NCBI GenBank assembly: GCA_015499995.1
Contig: JADNRV010000017.1
Span: 62,001 to 126,000 of the forward strand
Origin: Flammula alnicola
Taxonomy: Eukaryota; Basidiomycota; Agaricomycetes; Agaricales; Strophariaceae
Length of the DNA: 64,000 nucleotides
Reading direction: 5' to 3'
Within the stretch, counting starts at the first letter, position 1; every line of letters begins with the position of its first letter. The notes under the pieces are model-generated. The model saw only the letters and a list, made by a program, of their open reading frames with translations. It was not told the origin of the DNA and ran no database searches. Below, piece by piece: positions 10,742 through 21,500 of this stretch. A program made the translations under genes and the position numbers.

Positions 10742-11631
10742 CTAACCGCTAAGAATCCGCACCGGAATTAGTGGATTGCGATGGGATGAAATAGATAAGC
10801 ACGTACCTCCTGTATCGATTACCTTCCCGCGCTTATTTCTCTTTTCGACATTATAGAATGGCGAATCTCCTTGAAACGCAGTAGTGATTGTCATCAGAAC
10901 ACCGTGGTCATCACGGTTTACGGACACATACCATAGGTGTTGGGGTTTACAATAAGATCGGTGTACAAAAGGTCTCCTCGATTCACCGCCATGTATCCTG
11001 AATTCCGCGCTGCAAAAAATCTGGCTGAGAAGGGATTGGACTCGAACAATGCATGACACTCACCACGGGTCGTCAGAGCCATAACCGGGTTAACAAAATC
11101 GGAATTACCGCCTGTGCCACCGTCGTCGTCGCCACTGTCACTGCTGCTGCTGCTGCTGCTGCTCTCGTCACCACTTTTGTTCTCGTTCTCGTCGTCATCG
11201 CCATCACCATTCTCAGCTGTGGCTTTATCGTACAAGAAGAACATTGGATGATTCTTACGCCCTCCAAGCGAGCCAGTAAAGTCCATTACATCATCGTCAT
11301 CGTAAAGATGCGCTTTTGTATCGTCTTTATAGAGTTCCAGATATTTGACGTTTTTGAGTGGAACACCATTGTCTTCTATGGCGACGAGGGTTTTGATCTC
11401 AAGCGCAGTGTACGAGTTAAGCTTGTTTGGATCGTCTATGGGAAAAAAGGCGGGTGCACGGTACGGGTCCGCCAAAGAAAATAGAATTCCAGGATCAATA
11501 TCATTTTCGTAGGTGTCCTTGAGGGCGAACCAGACTATGGCAGACTGCAAGTCAGCCTTAATGGAAAGGAAGGAGGAAAGAAGTGACTGACAGCCGTCAT
11601 CACCAACGGGACCTTTGTCGCGCTTACCCAT
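10742..11631 (-). CDS. Acidic paralogue 2, unrecognised family
   Basis: The start is ATG at 11629-11631 (MGKRDKGP...GDDG). Intron 1 has a GTCAGT donor and probably a CCATAG acceptor, giving WFALKDTYENDIDPG. The main exon contains NSYTALEIKTLVAIEDNG, NVKYLELYKDDTKAHLYDDD, VMDFTGSLGGRKNHPMFFLY and an Asp/Glu/Asn run ending in about nine Ser encoded by a trinucleotide tract at 11141-11165. After a GTGAGT intron the protein continues SGYMAVNRGDLLYTD. After a second intron it reads SPFYNVEKRNKRGKVID. The protein is about 240 residues, with a strongly acidic central stretch and a basic tail, and no signal peptide. The C-terminal half (VNPVMALTTR) differs from copies 1 and 3. I know no function. The final exon end is uncertain. 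Confidence 0.6.
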
Positions 11632-11639
11632 TGTAAATG

Positions 11640-12235
11640 AACTAGGGGAAGGAGATGCCTGCTTTATATACTGCAATTGATGGGAATAGGTCACCGCCAC
11701 GTCTAGAAAGTTGAAGCTCAGCGTAACAGTCCATGTATTTGGAAGTCGGACTAGGAATCTCGCCGGTCAGTTGGACTGCTAGAATGGTGGCCTTTTAGCA
11801 TTCAGATTGCTCACGAGGTGTCAGGCAGTGAAAAGACATGTCAAACGATAACAAGAATAACATACCTGAACTCATATCGGACGAGGCGAGGCAAAGCGCA
11901 ATCCCGAGCTTTCCCCTTCTGACTTGAACCCCACAAAAAGTCCGGATCAGATAAGCGCCCAATCTTTCTACGTCTGGCTTATCAAGGTCGATCCATCGGA
12001 GGCGCTTTGTTTCCGTGAATGCTAGAAGTCGGAAAGCACAGGATAGATGACTCACTGAGAGTCGAAACAGCTGCATTTACCCTCTTCCCGTTCTTTCTCC
12101 ACCATAAAATAAATGGGGGAACCTGGCAGAGTACCTGTTTGACAGCCTGAGTAGAGTAGTTCTGGGGACGGTACTAAGAATATGAACGTTTCTCGGGATC
12201 AGCCATTGTGGGTTCTTTCGCCAATTTACTTGGTT
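11640..12235. repeat. Upstream duplicated segment, paralogue 2 copy (partner at 15945-16550)
   Basis: The two stretches are collinear with only scattered changes. Both include CGCCACGTCTAGAAAG, TTGGACTGCTAGAATGGTGG, GTCCGGATC.GATAAGCGCC and ATCAAGGTCGATCCATCGGA. Similarity stops at about 12235, where the G-rich insert begins. A conserved minus-strand frame (SHLSCAFRLLAFTE, KRLRWIDLDKPDVERLGAY) spans both copies. It may be an upstream exon or simply conserved non-coding sequence. Confidence 0.85.
11662..11670 (-). promoter_or_regulatory. TATA box of acidic paralogue 2
   Basis: TATATAAAG on the minus strand about 35 bp upstream of the ATG, in the sequence CAATTGCAGTATATAAAGC. The same block is present upstream of paralogue 3, so the promoter was duplicated with the gene. 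Confidence 0.75.
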
Positions 12236-12616
12236 GAGGGAGCCCAGCAACCTGTAACGATGGTGAAGCATCCTCAACAAGGGCCATTAGCAGGGATATG
12301 AACAACAAGGCAGAGGGGGTGAGGATAAGGGCAGCAGCACGGCGTCAATGTTATGGCACGGGTGGGGCCATCATGCAGAAGTGGGGGAGGCGCGGCAAGC
12401 ACATGGCAACTATAAGCAGCGTCAGCGAGCATGGGTCTGCATGCCATCAGCGATGTTGTGGTGGACGGCATACACGGGAGGCAATGGGTAACAGTGTCGG
12501 AGTCATTGTCATTGCCGCATCAACATTGGTACCATGGGAGGGCGGGGCATGCTGCGGTCATAGACGTCACAACATGGGTGACGGCATTGTGATATGGCGC
12601 GGGGTGCCGCGAGAAG

Positions 12617-12687
12617 GCATGGGTATGACTGACCAAATGCACATTTATTCCCGCGCCCGCGCCATCAGTCTCCGCGCGCGCGCTGCA
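12617..12687 (+). repeat. Inverted arm, left
   Basis: The segment TATGACTGACCAAATGCACA, followed by TTTATTCCCGCGC and a CG-alternating run, is the reverse complement of 13524-13586 with a few mismatches. The arms are about 65 bp and 840 bp apart. Confidence 0.7.
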
Positions 12688-13523
12688 CATCAAAATTGGG
12701 ATTTCATTGACTCCCACTGCACATCCTTCCATACTTGAAATATCAGCTCTTTTTTGGAATAAAATATGGATACATAATACTACATTAACCGGACTAGCAC
12801 TCCCCAAGTGCGAAAGCTACCACTGGTTGCACATTTCTGTTTTTCCGGAGGTGACGGGCCGTGCTGCCGAAGGCTGCTCATTGTCGAGTTGGCGGGCTTG
12901 AATTCAAGCTCAAATATGAGGAAAGCAGAAGGTTTAAGCACCCTAACTTTATTATCTGCATAATATCTCAATAATTATATCTACAACTTGAAAGTGAAGG
13001 TAAATACCGGCCTCAGGGCCTCTCTCTTGCTAGAACTTGCCTACTTCATCTAGCGGTAATTCGTGCCTATACCTAGATTTCATATCATAGAAGCACACTG
13101 ATTAAGTCTACAGTATAGTAAATTTAAACTATGTATTAAAACTTGACAAGGGGTGTGATTTTTAGGACTAGTAATTTAGTAGTAAAGCCAAGCTTCATTA
13201 GATTTTCAGCTGAATTTCAACTCAGGAACCCTCCAAAATGCGACCAAGAGAGCAGAAAGATACGTGGAAGCATAAGAATGATTTAGTTATAGCAAGCTAT
13301 GATGACCTTTGATTTAAATCTGCTTCGAGCCCTCAGCCAACCAAGCATGAATAAATTTATAAGTCTCGCATGTTGACCCTAGCAGCTGGATATATTATGT
13401 AGCTTGTCAATCAGAAATCTGACAAAAGAGCAAGTATATTCCAGTAATTATGTACTAGTTATGAGATATAACAAGTAAGACGACAGGCCATGGAACAGAA
13501 GGCCATGAATTTCTGAGTTAGAG

Positions 13524-13586
13524 GTGCCGCGCGCGCGCGGGGACAGTGTGGGAATAAATGTGCACTTGGTCAGTCATAGCATGGGC
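13524..13586 (-). repeat. Inverted arm, right
   Basis: A CG-alternating run followed by GGAATAAATGTGCACTTGGT and CAGTCATA mirrors the left arm at 12617-12687. The alternating CG tract sits at the inner side of both arms. Confidence 0.7.
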
Positions 13587-14834
13587 GTCATTATTGGTAG
13601 ACGTGGGTGGTTAGTGACATGGTGCGGATGCCATCTACAACAGCGACTGTGGGCGGTTGTAACTTGTCAGAGAGGTGAACAGTGGGGGTGGCGCTTAGTC
13701 CTTGTCATTTTTGTCCATGCGCGCACGCACTTACCGTGTTCACGCTAGTCATGCAGCATTCTATCCCTCTACCACCGCCGCTGTCGTGCTTGTCAAGCTT
13801 GTCGCCGTGTGCATCGTGCTCCTCATACTTTATCTCGTGCTCGTTATGCTCACGCCCGTGCTCGGTGCATTCCAGCCACTCCAAAGTTCGTCGTGGGGCT
13901 GCGCATTGTGATTGCGCCCACACTCACTCTATCAACTCACCTGCATGGGGATGGCGGCGACGCGTCATCCCCCTGGCGCCTTGCCACTTGCCGCTCGCCA
14001 TTGTTGGGTACTATGGCATGGGCGTGGGGTGTGATGTGGCCGCGAGTATGGGCGTGATTTGGGCGCTGTGGTCTTCGTCGGCAGGTATGATGTAGTGGCG
14101 TGCAGACGCTGTCAGTGCGGCATTCGCCATGTGCGTGTGGTCATCTGCATCGTTGTCGTTGGAAAGGTGGCGAACCTGGCGGCCGGCGGATAGGTGGCTG
14201 ATGTGGAGTCGTCGTTGCAGTGTGAGTAAGACACATTGAAGAGGGGTCAAGGCACCTGTGCCCGTATGGTCTTGTGTACCCTCGCTGTCACTGTATGTCA
14301 TCCCCAGTTCCTCGGCATTGCTGGCTCAGGCGACTCAGGTGAGTTAGCAGTGGCGGTGAGCACGGTGGCGGCGAGTCGGCCATGGCAGTGTGCTCCTTGG
14401 CAGCGAGCGCGCCGGCGGCGAGATGAGGATGAGGTAGTCATTTCACACCGAAATGCCGTGTACATCGAGATTCCCGCGGTATTCCTAATCTCACAAATTG
14501 TTCTGCGGAGGTCCCGTTAAAGAGAATGAGTCCTATAAATAAGACTCGTAGCATAAGGACAATGCTTTGCGACAGCTTCATAAAGCAGTCGTAGAGCACC
14601 TGAATAATCACCCTTATGTGAGAGTGACGCAGATGATGGGACGGTCGTTGGACGGTCGACACATCTATTTATTAAGAACCCGTGCCTGTGGAAGTTGTTG
14701 AGGAGTGTGCAGGCCTGTGCATTATGACACTCAACTTCTAGAGGTGTAATATATAATTGACGAATGGACAGAGCTTTCTGTCAAATTTCACAAAGAGGCG
14801 TAGGGGAGGAGTCAGAGGTGTCGGTACAGTACAT

Positions 14835-15065
14835 ATCTGCAGGTCGCTTGAATTGTGATCTGAGGACCTATCGAACGAGAACAAAAAATGAAAGATTTAG
14901 GTGCAAACTTGAAGCGTCGCGCGAAGCAAGTGTTGCTATGAGCGAGTTCAGTCATACACGAGTGTTGCGAATCCTGTTATAGTCAAGCAGTCATAAGCCG
15001 ATATCTTGGGTTCAATCGTGAGGCGACCTACTTCTATCCACCCCTGATCGCGTCGGAAAATAATA
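14835..15065. repeat. Downstream duplicated segment, copy 3 (partner at 8855-9060)
   Basis: Near-identical to the segment 3' of acidic paralogue 1. Shared blocks include AACGAGAA, GAGTGTTGC.AATCCTGTTA and CCCCTGATCGC.TCGGAAAA. One indel of about 30 bp distinguishes them. Confidence 0.85.
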
Positions 15066-15939
15066 GAATTAGTGGACCGCGACGGGATGAAATAGACAAG
15101 CACATACAGCCTCTATCGGTCACCTTTCCGTGTCTATTTCTCTTTTCGGCCAGATAGTATTCTAAGCCGGCTTGAAGTGCAGTGGTGATTGTCATCAGAG
15201 GAACACGATTGCCTTCATGGTTCACTTACCCATGACGTTGGGCATTGCGTGTAGGGCACCATCTGTATATGAGTAATCTCCCATATTCATCGCCATGTAG
15301 TCCCTAATCCGCCCTGCAAATCTGGCTGAGAAGGGATTGGGTGACTTAAGCGAGGCATGACACTCACCGCATGACCTTGTAGCCTGAAGCCGCAAAGTAT
15401 AGTTACGATTAGGCCCGTCACTGTCGTCTTCATCGCTGTTGGTATCGTCACCGCTACTGCTCTCGTCACCACTCTCGTCCTTGTTGTCCTTGTCGTCGTC
15501 GTCGTCGTCACCATTCTCAACTGTTGCTATGTCGTACCAAAAGAACATTGGATGATTCTTATGCCCTCCAAGCGAGCCAGTAAAGTCCATTACGTCATCG
15601 TCATCGTAAAGATGCGCCTTTGTATTGTCTTTATAGAGTTCCAGATATTTGACGTTTTTGAGCGAAACACCATTGTCTTCTATGGCGACGAGGGTTTTGA
15701 GCTCAAGCGCAGTATACGAATCAAGTTTGTTTGGATCTTCTATGGAAAAAAAGTGGGGTGGACCGGTCGCCGAAACACTGCCAAAGAATAGAACTCCAGG
15801 ATCAACATCATTTCCGTAGGTGTCCTCGAGTTCGAACCAGACTGTGGCAGACTGCAAGTCAGCCTTAACGGCAAAGGAAGAAGGAAAGAAGTGACTGACA
15901 GCCGTCGTCACCAGCGGGACCTTTGTCACGCTTACCCAT
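15034..15939 (-). CDS. Acidic paralogue 3, mosaic of paralogues 2 and 1
   Basis: The start is ATG at 15937-15939 (MGKRDKGP). The 5' two thirds follow paralogue 2 almost residue for residue: SYTALELKTLVAIEDNG, NVKYLELYKDNTKAHLYDDD, VMDFTGSLGGHKNHPMFF. The 3' third follows paralogue 1: GDDTNSDEDDSDGPNRNYTL, ATRSC, then after a GTGAGT intron YMAMNMGDYSYTDGALH, and after another AEKRNRHGKVTDRG. The switch falls in the Asp-rich codon repeat at about 15420-15520. The product would be about 250 residues, acidic in the middle and basic at the end. No signal peptide, membrane segment or known domain is seen. The frame appears unbroken. The C-terminal exon may either be spliced at GTATGTGC or read through to the stop at 15034. 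Confidence 0.62.
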
Positions 15940-15944
15940 TGTAA

Positions 15945-16550
15945 ATGAACTAGGGGAAGGAGATGCATATGACTGCCTGCTTTATATACTGCAATTGATT
16001 GGCATGAGGTCACCGCCACGTCTAGAAAGTCGAAGCTCAGCGTAACAGTACCGTGTATTTGGAAGTCGGCGTAGGAATCTCACCGGTCAGTTGGACTGCT
16101 AGAATGGTGGCCATTTAGCGCTTAGATCGCTCACGAGGCGTCAGGCAGTAGAAAAACATGTCAAGAGATAACAAGAATAACACATCTGATTCAATTTGGA
16201 CGAGGCGAGGCAAAGCGCAATCCCGAGCCTTCCCCATCTGACTTGAACCCCACAAAAAGTCCGGATCGGATAAGCGCCCAATCTTTCTACGTCTGGCTTA
16301 TCAAGGTCGATCCATCGGAGACGCTTTATTTCCGTGAACGCTAGAAGTCGGAAAGCACAGGAAAGATGACTCACTCAGAGTCGAAACAGCTGCGTTTATC
16401 CTCTTCCCGTTCTTTCTCCGCCGTTCTCTTAAAATAAATGAGGGAACCTGGGAGAGTACTTGTTTGAAAGCCTGAGTAGAAAAGTCCTGGGGACGGCACC
16501 AAGAATATGAACGTTTCTTGAGATCGTCATCGTGGGTTCTTCCACCTATT
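15945..16550. repeat. Upstream duplicated segment, paralogue 3 copy (partner at 11640-12235)
   Basis: Collinear with the region upstream of paralogue 2, ending near GAATATGAACGTTTC and GGGTTCTT. Past this point it runs into the decayed aldo/keto reductase fragment, whereas copy 2 runs into the G-rich insert. Confidence 0.85.
15980..15988 (-). promoter_or_regulatory. TATA box of acidic paralogue 3
   Basis: TATATAAAG on the minus strand about 41 bp upstream of the ATG. The context is identical to paralogue 2 apart from a small insertion between the TATA box and the start. Confidence 0.75.
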
Positions 16551-16589
16551 TGCCCACGTTTTTGAAAAAAAAGAGAACTAGACCATATG

Positions 16590-16750
16590 TAGTCATGGTC
16601 AAGTTGTCAACTCCCAACAAAGAGAAACAATTCGAGAGGCGGCATGGTTGTTTGCTCAAGACATTCCGAGGGCTTCGAGGTTGCCCAGAAACAGATGTTA
16701 GGTGTTCGACCTTCCGCCCTCGGATGTCAGGGTACGAATGGAATTTTGGG
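16590..16750 (-). pseudogene. Aldo/keto reductase remnant, heavily decayed
   Basis: On the minus strand, FVP..RGRKVEHL is followed in shifted frames by NLEALGMS-like sequence. This corresponds to the conserved [20 protein letters not shown] segment of the intact paralogues. Only this part of the last large exon is left. It and its 3' flank are the counterpart of 8335-8870. Confidence 0.55.
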
Positions 16751-17040
16751 GAAGTCGGGCTGGATCTGTGACATCTCGTGTGCAGAACCCAAGGATCTAC
16801 TTAGCTGCTAGCATAATCTCCCGATTGTGCGTGTATATACTGGCAGCTTGGGTATTACTGGTCCAAGGAGCTCGAGCTCGCAGCTTACGACTTGGAGTAT
16901 ATCATGAAGGGTTAAGATATGCAGCTGCTGGTGTGCATATACAAGCTTTGCCGAAGCCACCGATGGAGCATGGTCTGCTTATCCTAATATACCCGTGATG
17001 ACTAGACAGTGCAGAGAAGTCGAAGATTGTCATGGTTATC
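16690..17040. repeat. Duplicated flank of the aldo/keto reductase remnant (partner at 8440-8870)
   Basis: Collinear but diverged matches with 8440-8870, as described for that copy. The pair encloses the whole acidic-paralogue block. Confidence 0.6.
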
Positions 17041-17247
17041 GCTCGGGACCATCCTGAAAATTTCCAGTAAGTACATACGCCATAAGTAACATTTAAAACG
17101 ACAAGCAAGTCCGAAAGTCGGCTCCGACAGAACATCATCGATCATCCTCCCTCCCTAGAGCTTGACGTTCGAAAGAGCGGGGCGTTTAGCATCCATGACA
17201 ATGGGAGGCAGTACAAAGAGAGTGGTGTTTTCGTCCATCTTCAAGAG

Positions 17248-18800
17248 CTATTTTGTGGGAGGTTGGATGACCTGGGGTAATGGCTGTCGATCCAGATGAC
17301 CCATCGCGTTCCATACGGACCTGTAGAACGTCCCGTCTCCCTATTTCACGAATGAAAGACATTAGCATTCTATCTAAATGCAGAGGGAGGCGAAGAAATT
17401 CACGATCATATTATTGGGGAACCCAGCCGCGAACGGCACGACGCTCTCGAGGTACTTCAGGTGCTCGTCAGTGAGTGTGATTTCCAGCGCCTCGAGGTTG
17501 GCCAGGAGGTGCTCGACCTTCCGCCCGCCGATGATAGGGAACACGAAGGGCGCTTTTTGCAGTACGTATGCGATGGCGACTAGTTTGACAACGCATCATC
17601 AAAGTTAGACAAGACGTAAAAAAGCCAAGAGCGCGAGACGCACCAGATGTGATGTGTTTCGCGCCTACTTCCTCTGCCACCTTCTCCAAAGCCGCACTAA
17701 CCTTCTTCTCGTTTTCGTTGCGCAGCCAGTCGCCCCCGAAAATGACCCGTCCTTTCTCGCCTGTCTCCAAACGTTGTTTCTCTTCGGCGTCGGTCCGGAA
17801 TTTACCCGCAGCAACAACATTCCAGGGTGCGAGGGCCATACCTTGAAGCAAGTCAATGTCGGCATTATTTAATATTGGTAGTAAGAAGTAAACCGTTTCA
17901 GTTACTATGCTGTATTTACCTTCTGATCGAGCCATAGGAATTATTTCTCGTTCGAAAGACCGTTCGAGGACGTTCCAATTTCCTTGATAGATCACGAAAG
18001 GCGTCAAGGAGTTGGCACGAGCGTAGGCGTTGGCTTTGGCTACCACCCAGGCTGGGGAATCGGAAATGCCCTATTTCAGCCAAAACCAAAGAACATTCGG
18101 AATTGGGAAAAGGGAAGGTATTGATGGACATACAAGATAGAGAACTTGTCCCTGCACTACTAGATTATGAAGGGCGTGCATGACCTCTTCGATGCTGGTG
18201 TCCCAATCCCACCAGTGAACGTATAGCAGATCGACATAGTCCGTCCTCAGCCTTTCCAAAGACTTCTTGAATGACAGTTTGAGTGATTTGGCATTGTTTC
18301 CGGCGAATAGGATCTTGTGGTCCTTCAACGCAGGATCCCTCAGCCGGAAGTTGTTCGTATACTGATATGTCACAAAAAGAAAATGAGTTTATAGTATGTT
18401 GCATAGCGAAATATTCGGCAAATGACGGACCTTCGTGGCAATGAATAGCTGGTCTCTGTTCCCCCGTTTGTCAGCCCACTCTCCTATGAAAAGCTCAGAG
18501 GACCCGTCTTGACTAATTTAGGAGGCTATATTCAGCAAAAGTACCACAAATAACTTGGAAAACGGCGACTTACTAATTATTTGCGGTATCAATGAAGTTG
18601 CCACCGTTGTCGAAATACGCATCCAGGAGCTTGAAGCTCGTTTCTTTGTCCATCGTACCCATACCGAGGTCACTCCATGCGTCTCCGATGCTCATGCCTC
18701 CGAGCTGAATTGGAGACACATGGACGCCGGCTCTTGGTGATAAAAGACGATAGCGGGCTAGGGCGGTGGGCGGTGGGGGTGCAGGTTTGAACAGAGACAT
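17248..18800 (-). CDS. Aldo/keto reductase, aryl-alcohol dehydrogenase type (copy 1, intact)
   Basis: An NADP(H)-dependent reductase of the fungal AAD group, expected to interconvert aryl aldehydes and alcohols in the cytosol. The start is ATG at 18798-18800 ([11 protein letters not shown]). It has at least seven exons, all joined in frame, for about 385 residues. The catalytic tetrad is visible: Asp71 and Tyr76 in FIDTANNYQDGSSE, Lys103 in FIATK, His152 in LYVHWWDWD. Other family segments are [74 protein letters not shown] (cofactor site) and a last exon [17 protein letters not shown] ending at the stop 17248-17250. No indel was found, in contrast to the two sister genes. Substrate is inferred from the family. 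Confidence 0.93.
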
Positions 18801-19530
18801 GGTGTTGGGTTATTCGAGGTGTAAGATATCTTGGAAATAGCCTTAAAATGAACCCCAGTGGGCATCGTAATCGATGCGCGAGATGTCATGCGCTGTGGGG
18901 AAACTGGAGATAGTCGGGCGATATCCGTATTCTGGAAGCATCTTTGTGTGAAATTCATTGACAAAGCCGAGTCATGGGCACATCTCCGGATATCTAACCG
19001 ACCAACAAGCCTTGGTCATTGTGGTTCAAACGTTCAAGTTCGAAAGTTAAAAGAAAAAACTTTGCGACTCGTCATGCCGTGGCGAACCCGGGCCGTCCGT
19101 TGCTGCGCACTAATTTACTATGTACCCACGATTTACAAATTTATCATTCAACTATTTTCATCCACAACGCATCCGTTGCTCTACATTTTATAGAACAATG
19201 TCAATGTCAACCAGAACCAGGCTATCCCTTAGCGTCTTTCAACAATGGATTCGGAAAAAACGTCTCTGGGGCGATAAACAATTGAAGATGCGGACTTCTT
19301 GATACGACTCTGAATCGGGCGAGGCCAGGCAAGTACAACTGCGCTTTGACGTACATGAACAGGCTTTTACATGAACAGGCACCTCGGGCTGGCTTTGTTA
19401 TGCACATCGATCATAAAGCCGTTCCGTCGCATGGCTGGTAAGTTGGTATCCACCGGGCAGTGCAACTGTGCAAGGCTAGGGCCTTTCACACGTCCCTAGT
19501 CGTCTCCATGCCTTGAGCTTCCATGACGCG
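18801..19530. other. Divergent promoter region between aldo/keto reductase 1 and the GH16 gene
   Basis: About 820 bp separate the two divergent start codons. Small frames (for example 19019-19285) have no recognisable content. The only clear element is the TATA box next to the GH16 gene. Confidence 0.5.
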
Positions 19531-19538
19531 TATATAAG
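19531..19538 (+). promoter_or_regulatory. TATA box of the GH16 gene
   Basis: TATATAAG, about 85 bp upstream of the ATG at 19622, followed by a pyrimidine-rich leader (TAACTCCGCCTGTCCCTTAC) typical of fungal transcription start regions. Confidence 0.7.
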
Positions 19539-19621
19539 TAGTATCTGTGAGTCGTTGGTAATGGTTTCCGGCCTTCAAAGTCACCCCACAACTTGCCTTC
19601 TAACTCCGCCTGTCCCTTACG

Positions 19622-21123
19622 ATGTTGTCGACGACATTAACGCCCCTGCTCGCCTTCCTGATACCCTTCGCAGCTGTGCCAGTCGCAGCTGATACCTATG
19701 ACATGGTGAAGGAATATGCTGGCCAAAATTTCTTTGACGGATGGACATTTTACAATCATTGTGAGCCTCATCCTCGCGATATATCTCTTTGGAACTCATT
19801 AACCTTTCACAGTCGACAACCTCACAAACGGAGATGTAGTGTACGCAATCTCTTGCGGTACCGCAACCAAACATTGACCCAATGGCGACTTAACAGATTC
19901 GTTTCTGCTTCACAAGCCTTATCGTCTAGACTAGCGTTTGTTGATTCAACGACCAACCACGCGATCATGCAGGTGGACAACAGATCCACCGTGGTCTTCA
20001 ACGACAAGAGAAACAGTGTCCGATTACAAACAGATGTGCGCTTTGGTGTTGGAAGTGTGTGGATTGCGGATATGCTGCATGTGCCTTATGGTGTACGTCA
20101 CGAAGCCAAAATTCGGGTTTTGACTCTCATTCATTTGTCAACCTTTTGCAGTGCTCCGTATGGCCGGCATGGTAAATTGTCCATCTTGAACTGATCCATT
20201 CTTGAAATTCACGAATTATGTTTAGGTGGTCGAACGCCCCAGCGTGGCCAACAGGCGGGTGAGTCTGTTGTTCCCAAAAAAATCAGAACTTGTCCGACCA
20301 GACTGGCCTCTACCTAGGGAGATCGACACATTCGAGGGCGTGAACATGGTAACTAACAGCCAAATGGGTCTGCATACACTGGCTGGATGCACCGTGACCG
20401 GCCAACAGCAAAGCTCAACGCTCCTCAACTCGACCGACTGCTCCCACCTCGATAACAACAACCTAGGGTGCATCACCACGGATCCCAGGACGACTTCATA
20501 TGGGGCGGCGTTCGCACAGGCGGGAGGGGGAGTCTTCGTGACGGAGTTTGCTACAACGGGTATTTCGTGAGTCGTCCATCCTACTTATTGTACATCGCGG
20601 TGAATACCAATGCTCACGGAAATATGTGTGTGCAGGGTGTGGTTCTTCCCCCGCGCCAATATCCCCTCCACTATTTCGTCCAACTCGAGCTCTATCGATA
20701 CCTCCACTCTCGGGCTGCCAGTAGGCAACTGGCCCTCGACAACCTGCTCCTCAAGCCAATTCTTCGAGCCCCAAAACCTCATTTTCGACATTACCCTTTG
20801 CGGAGGTTCGTTGTTCTTCCCCCCTTCCACTATATCTTCGTATACTCACAGATCACATCCTGTCCAATTGTAGACTTTGCCGGCGCCGCATCCATCTTCC
20901 CCAGACCTGCAGCGGCGTGTGCTATAACGACTACGTCTTGGGCAACGGCTCCAATTACAATACGGCTTACTTCGAAGTTGCCTCGGTGCGCGTTTTCAGC
21001 AAGCAAGGGACGAGCACGATCGTGCAGAGTAATGGTGCCTCCAGGGCGGGAGGAGGCGCCATCTCGGTGCTGAGCGTAGCGGTGGGCGTTTTGGCCGCTG
21101 TTGCTGGGTTGATGGTGTCGTGA
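19622..21123 (+). CDS. GPI-anchored glycoside hydrolase family 16 beta-glucanase
   Basis: A probable cell-wall endo-beta-1,3(4)-glucanase or transglycosylase. Residues 1-23 (MLSTTLTPLLAFLIPFAAVP and following) are a signal peptide. Exons join to DTYDMVKEYAGQNFFDGWTF, FDNLTNGDVVF, SRLAFVDSTTNHAIMQVDN, VGSVWIADMLHVPYG, CSVWPAWWSNAPAWPTG, and the active site GEIDTFEGVN (ExDxxE; first Glu nucleophile, last Glu acid/base). Later exons carry MGLHTLAGCTV, VWFFPRANIPSTI and CYNDYVLGNGSNYNTAYFEV. The C-terminus (GGGAISVLSVAVGVLAAVAG and following) is hydrophobic after a small-residue stretch, as in GPI signals. Near 20900 a C homopolymer is one base short for the IFPQTCSGVCY reading, so the deposited frame breaks just before the last conserved segment. 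All other exons are sound. I think the gene is functional and the base is missing from the assembly. Confidence 0.88.
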
Positions 21124-21129
21124 TGATCC

Positions 21130-21500
21130 GCGTTCATGCTTGGACTTGGGAGTAGAGTTTTGGTCAATGGAATGCCCTCTCGGAAGCGAGTCTTTGACGA
21201 GGACAAAATTATGGCCTGGGAGAGGTTGAGTGTACGCGATGTACTATATCATTTAGAACGTTTACGGACTGCAAAATTAGTGTATACTTTTGGACAAGAC
21301 TGATGGTTGTTAGACTTGTTATTGTTTTCTAGATATGTGTAGACGCCGTTGACGGCAGAATTTATAATGTACATTTATCACCAGTAATGCAGTCAATCTC
21401 AAGGAAATATATGGAGAGGTTCAAACTATGTATTCTTTGCCGCTGGACGAATGGGCTGCACATCGGGATTGGTTGCCGAGATTTCCACTCATCAACTGGG
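21130..21500. repeat. Direct repeat, left copy (partner 22722-23065)
   Basis: Long shared blocks include GTTCATGCTTGGACTTG, TGTACGCGATGTACTATATC, CTAGATATGTGTAGACGCCG and CAGTCAATCTCAAGGAAATA. The left copy starts at the GH16 stop codon and ends in a remnant of an aldo/keto reductase last exon. The right copy ends in the real last exon of aldo/keto reductase copy 2. The two enclose the gene at 21732-22401. Confidence 0.85.
21425..21500 (-). pseudogene. Fragment of an aldo/keto reductase last exon
   Basis: On the minus strand DVQPIRPAAKNT-stop, the C-terminus of aldo/keto reductase copy 2, is preserved. The residues before it are out of frame by one base and nothing upstream remains. It is the end of the duplicated segment at 21130-21500. 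Confidence 0.7.

Larger units (their letters stand above)
12236..14520. mobile_element. Repeat-rich G-skewed insert with inverted arms, possibly a nested non-autonomous element
   Basis: Base composition changes abruptly at about 12240: the plus strand becomes rich in GGG, GCG and CATGGG words, with CG alternations. Between two inverted arms (12617-12687 and 13524-13586) lies an AT-richer core of about 830 bp. The outer parts resemble low-complexity stretches at 25.4-26.3 kb and 37.3-37.8 kb in vocabulary. No transposase, reverse transcriptase or helicase could be read. The insert lies exactly where the upstream homology of paralogue 2 to paralogue 3 breaks off, which supports insertion. Its class is unknown. 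Confidence 0.45.

Noticed and set aside
12298..12738. 146-codon plus-strand frame in the G-rich insert
   Set aside because: The frame is open because of composition. It is rich in Gly, Arg, Met and His, has no domain, and overlapping frames on the other strand are equally open.
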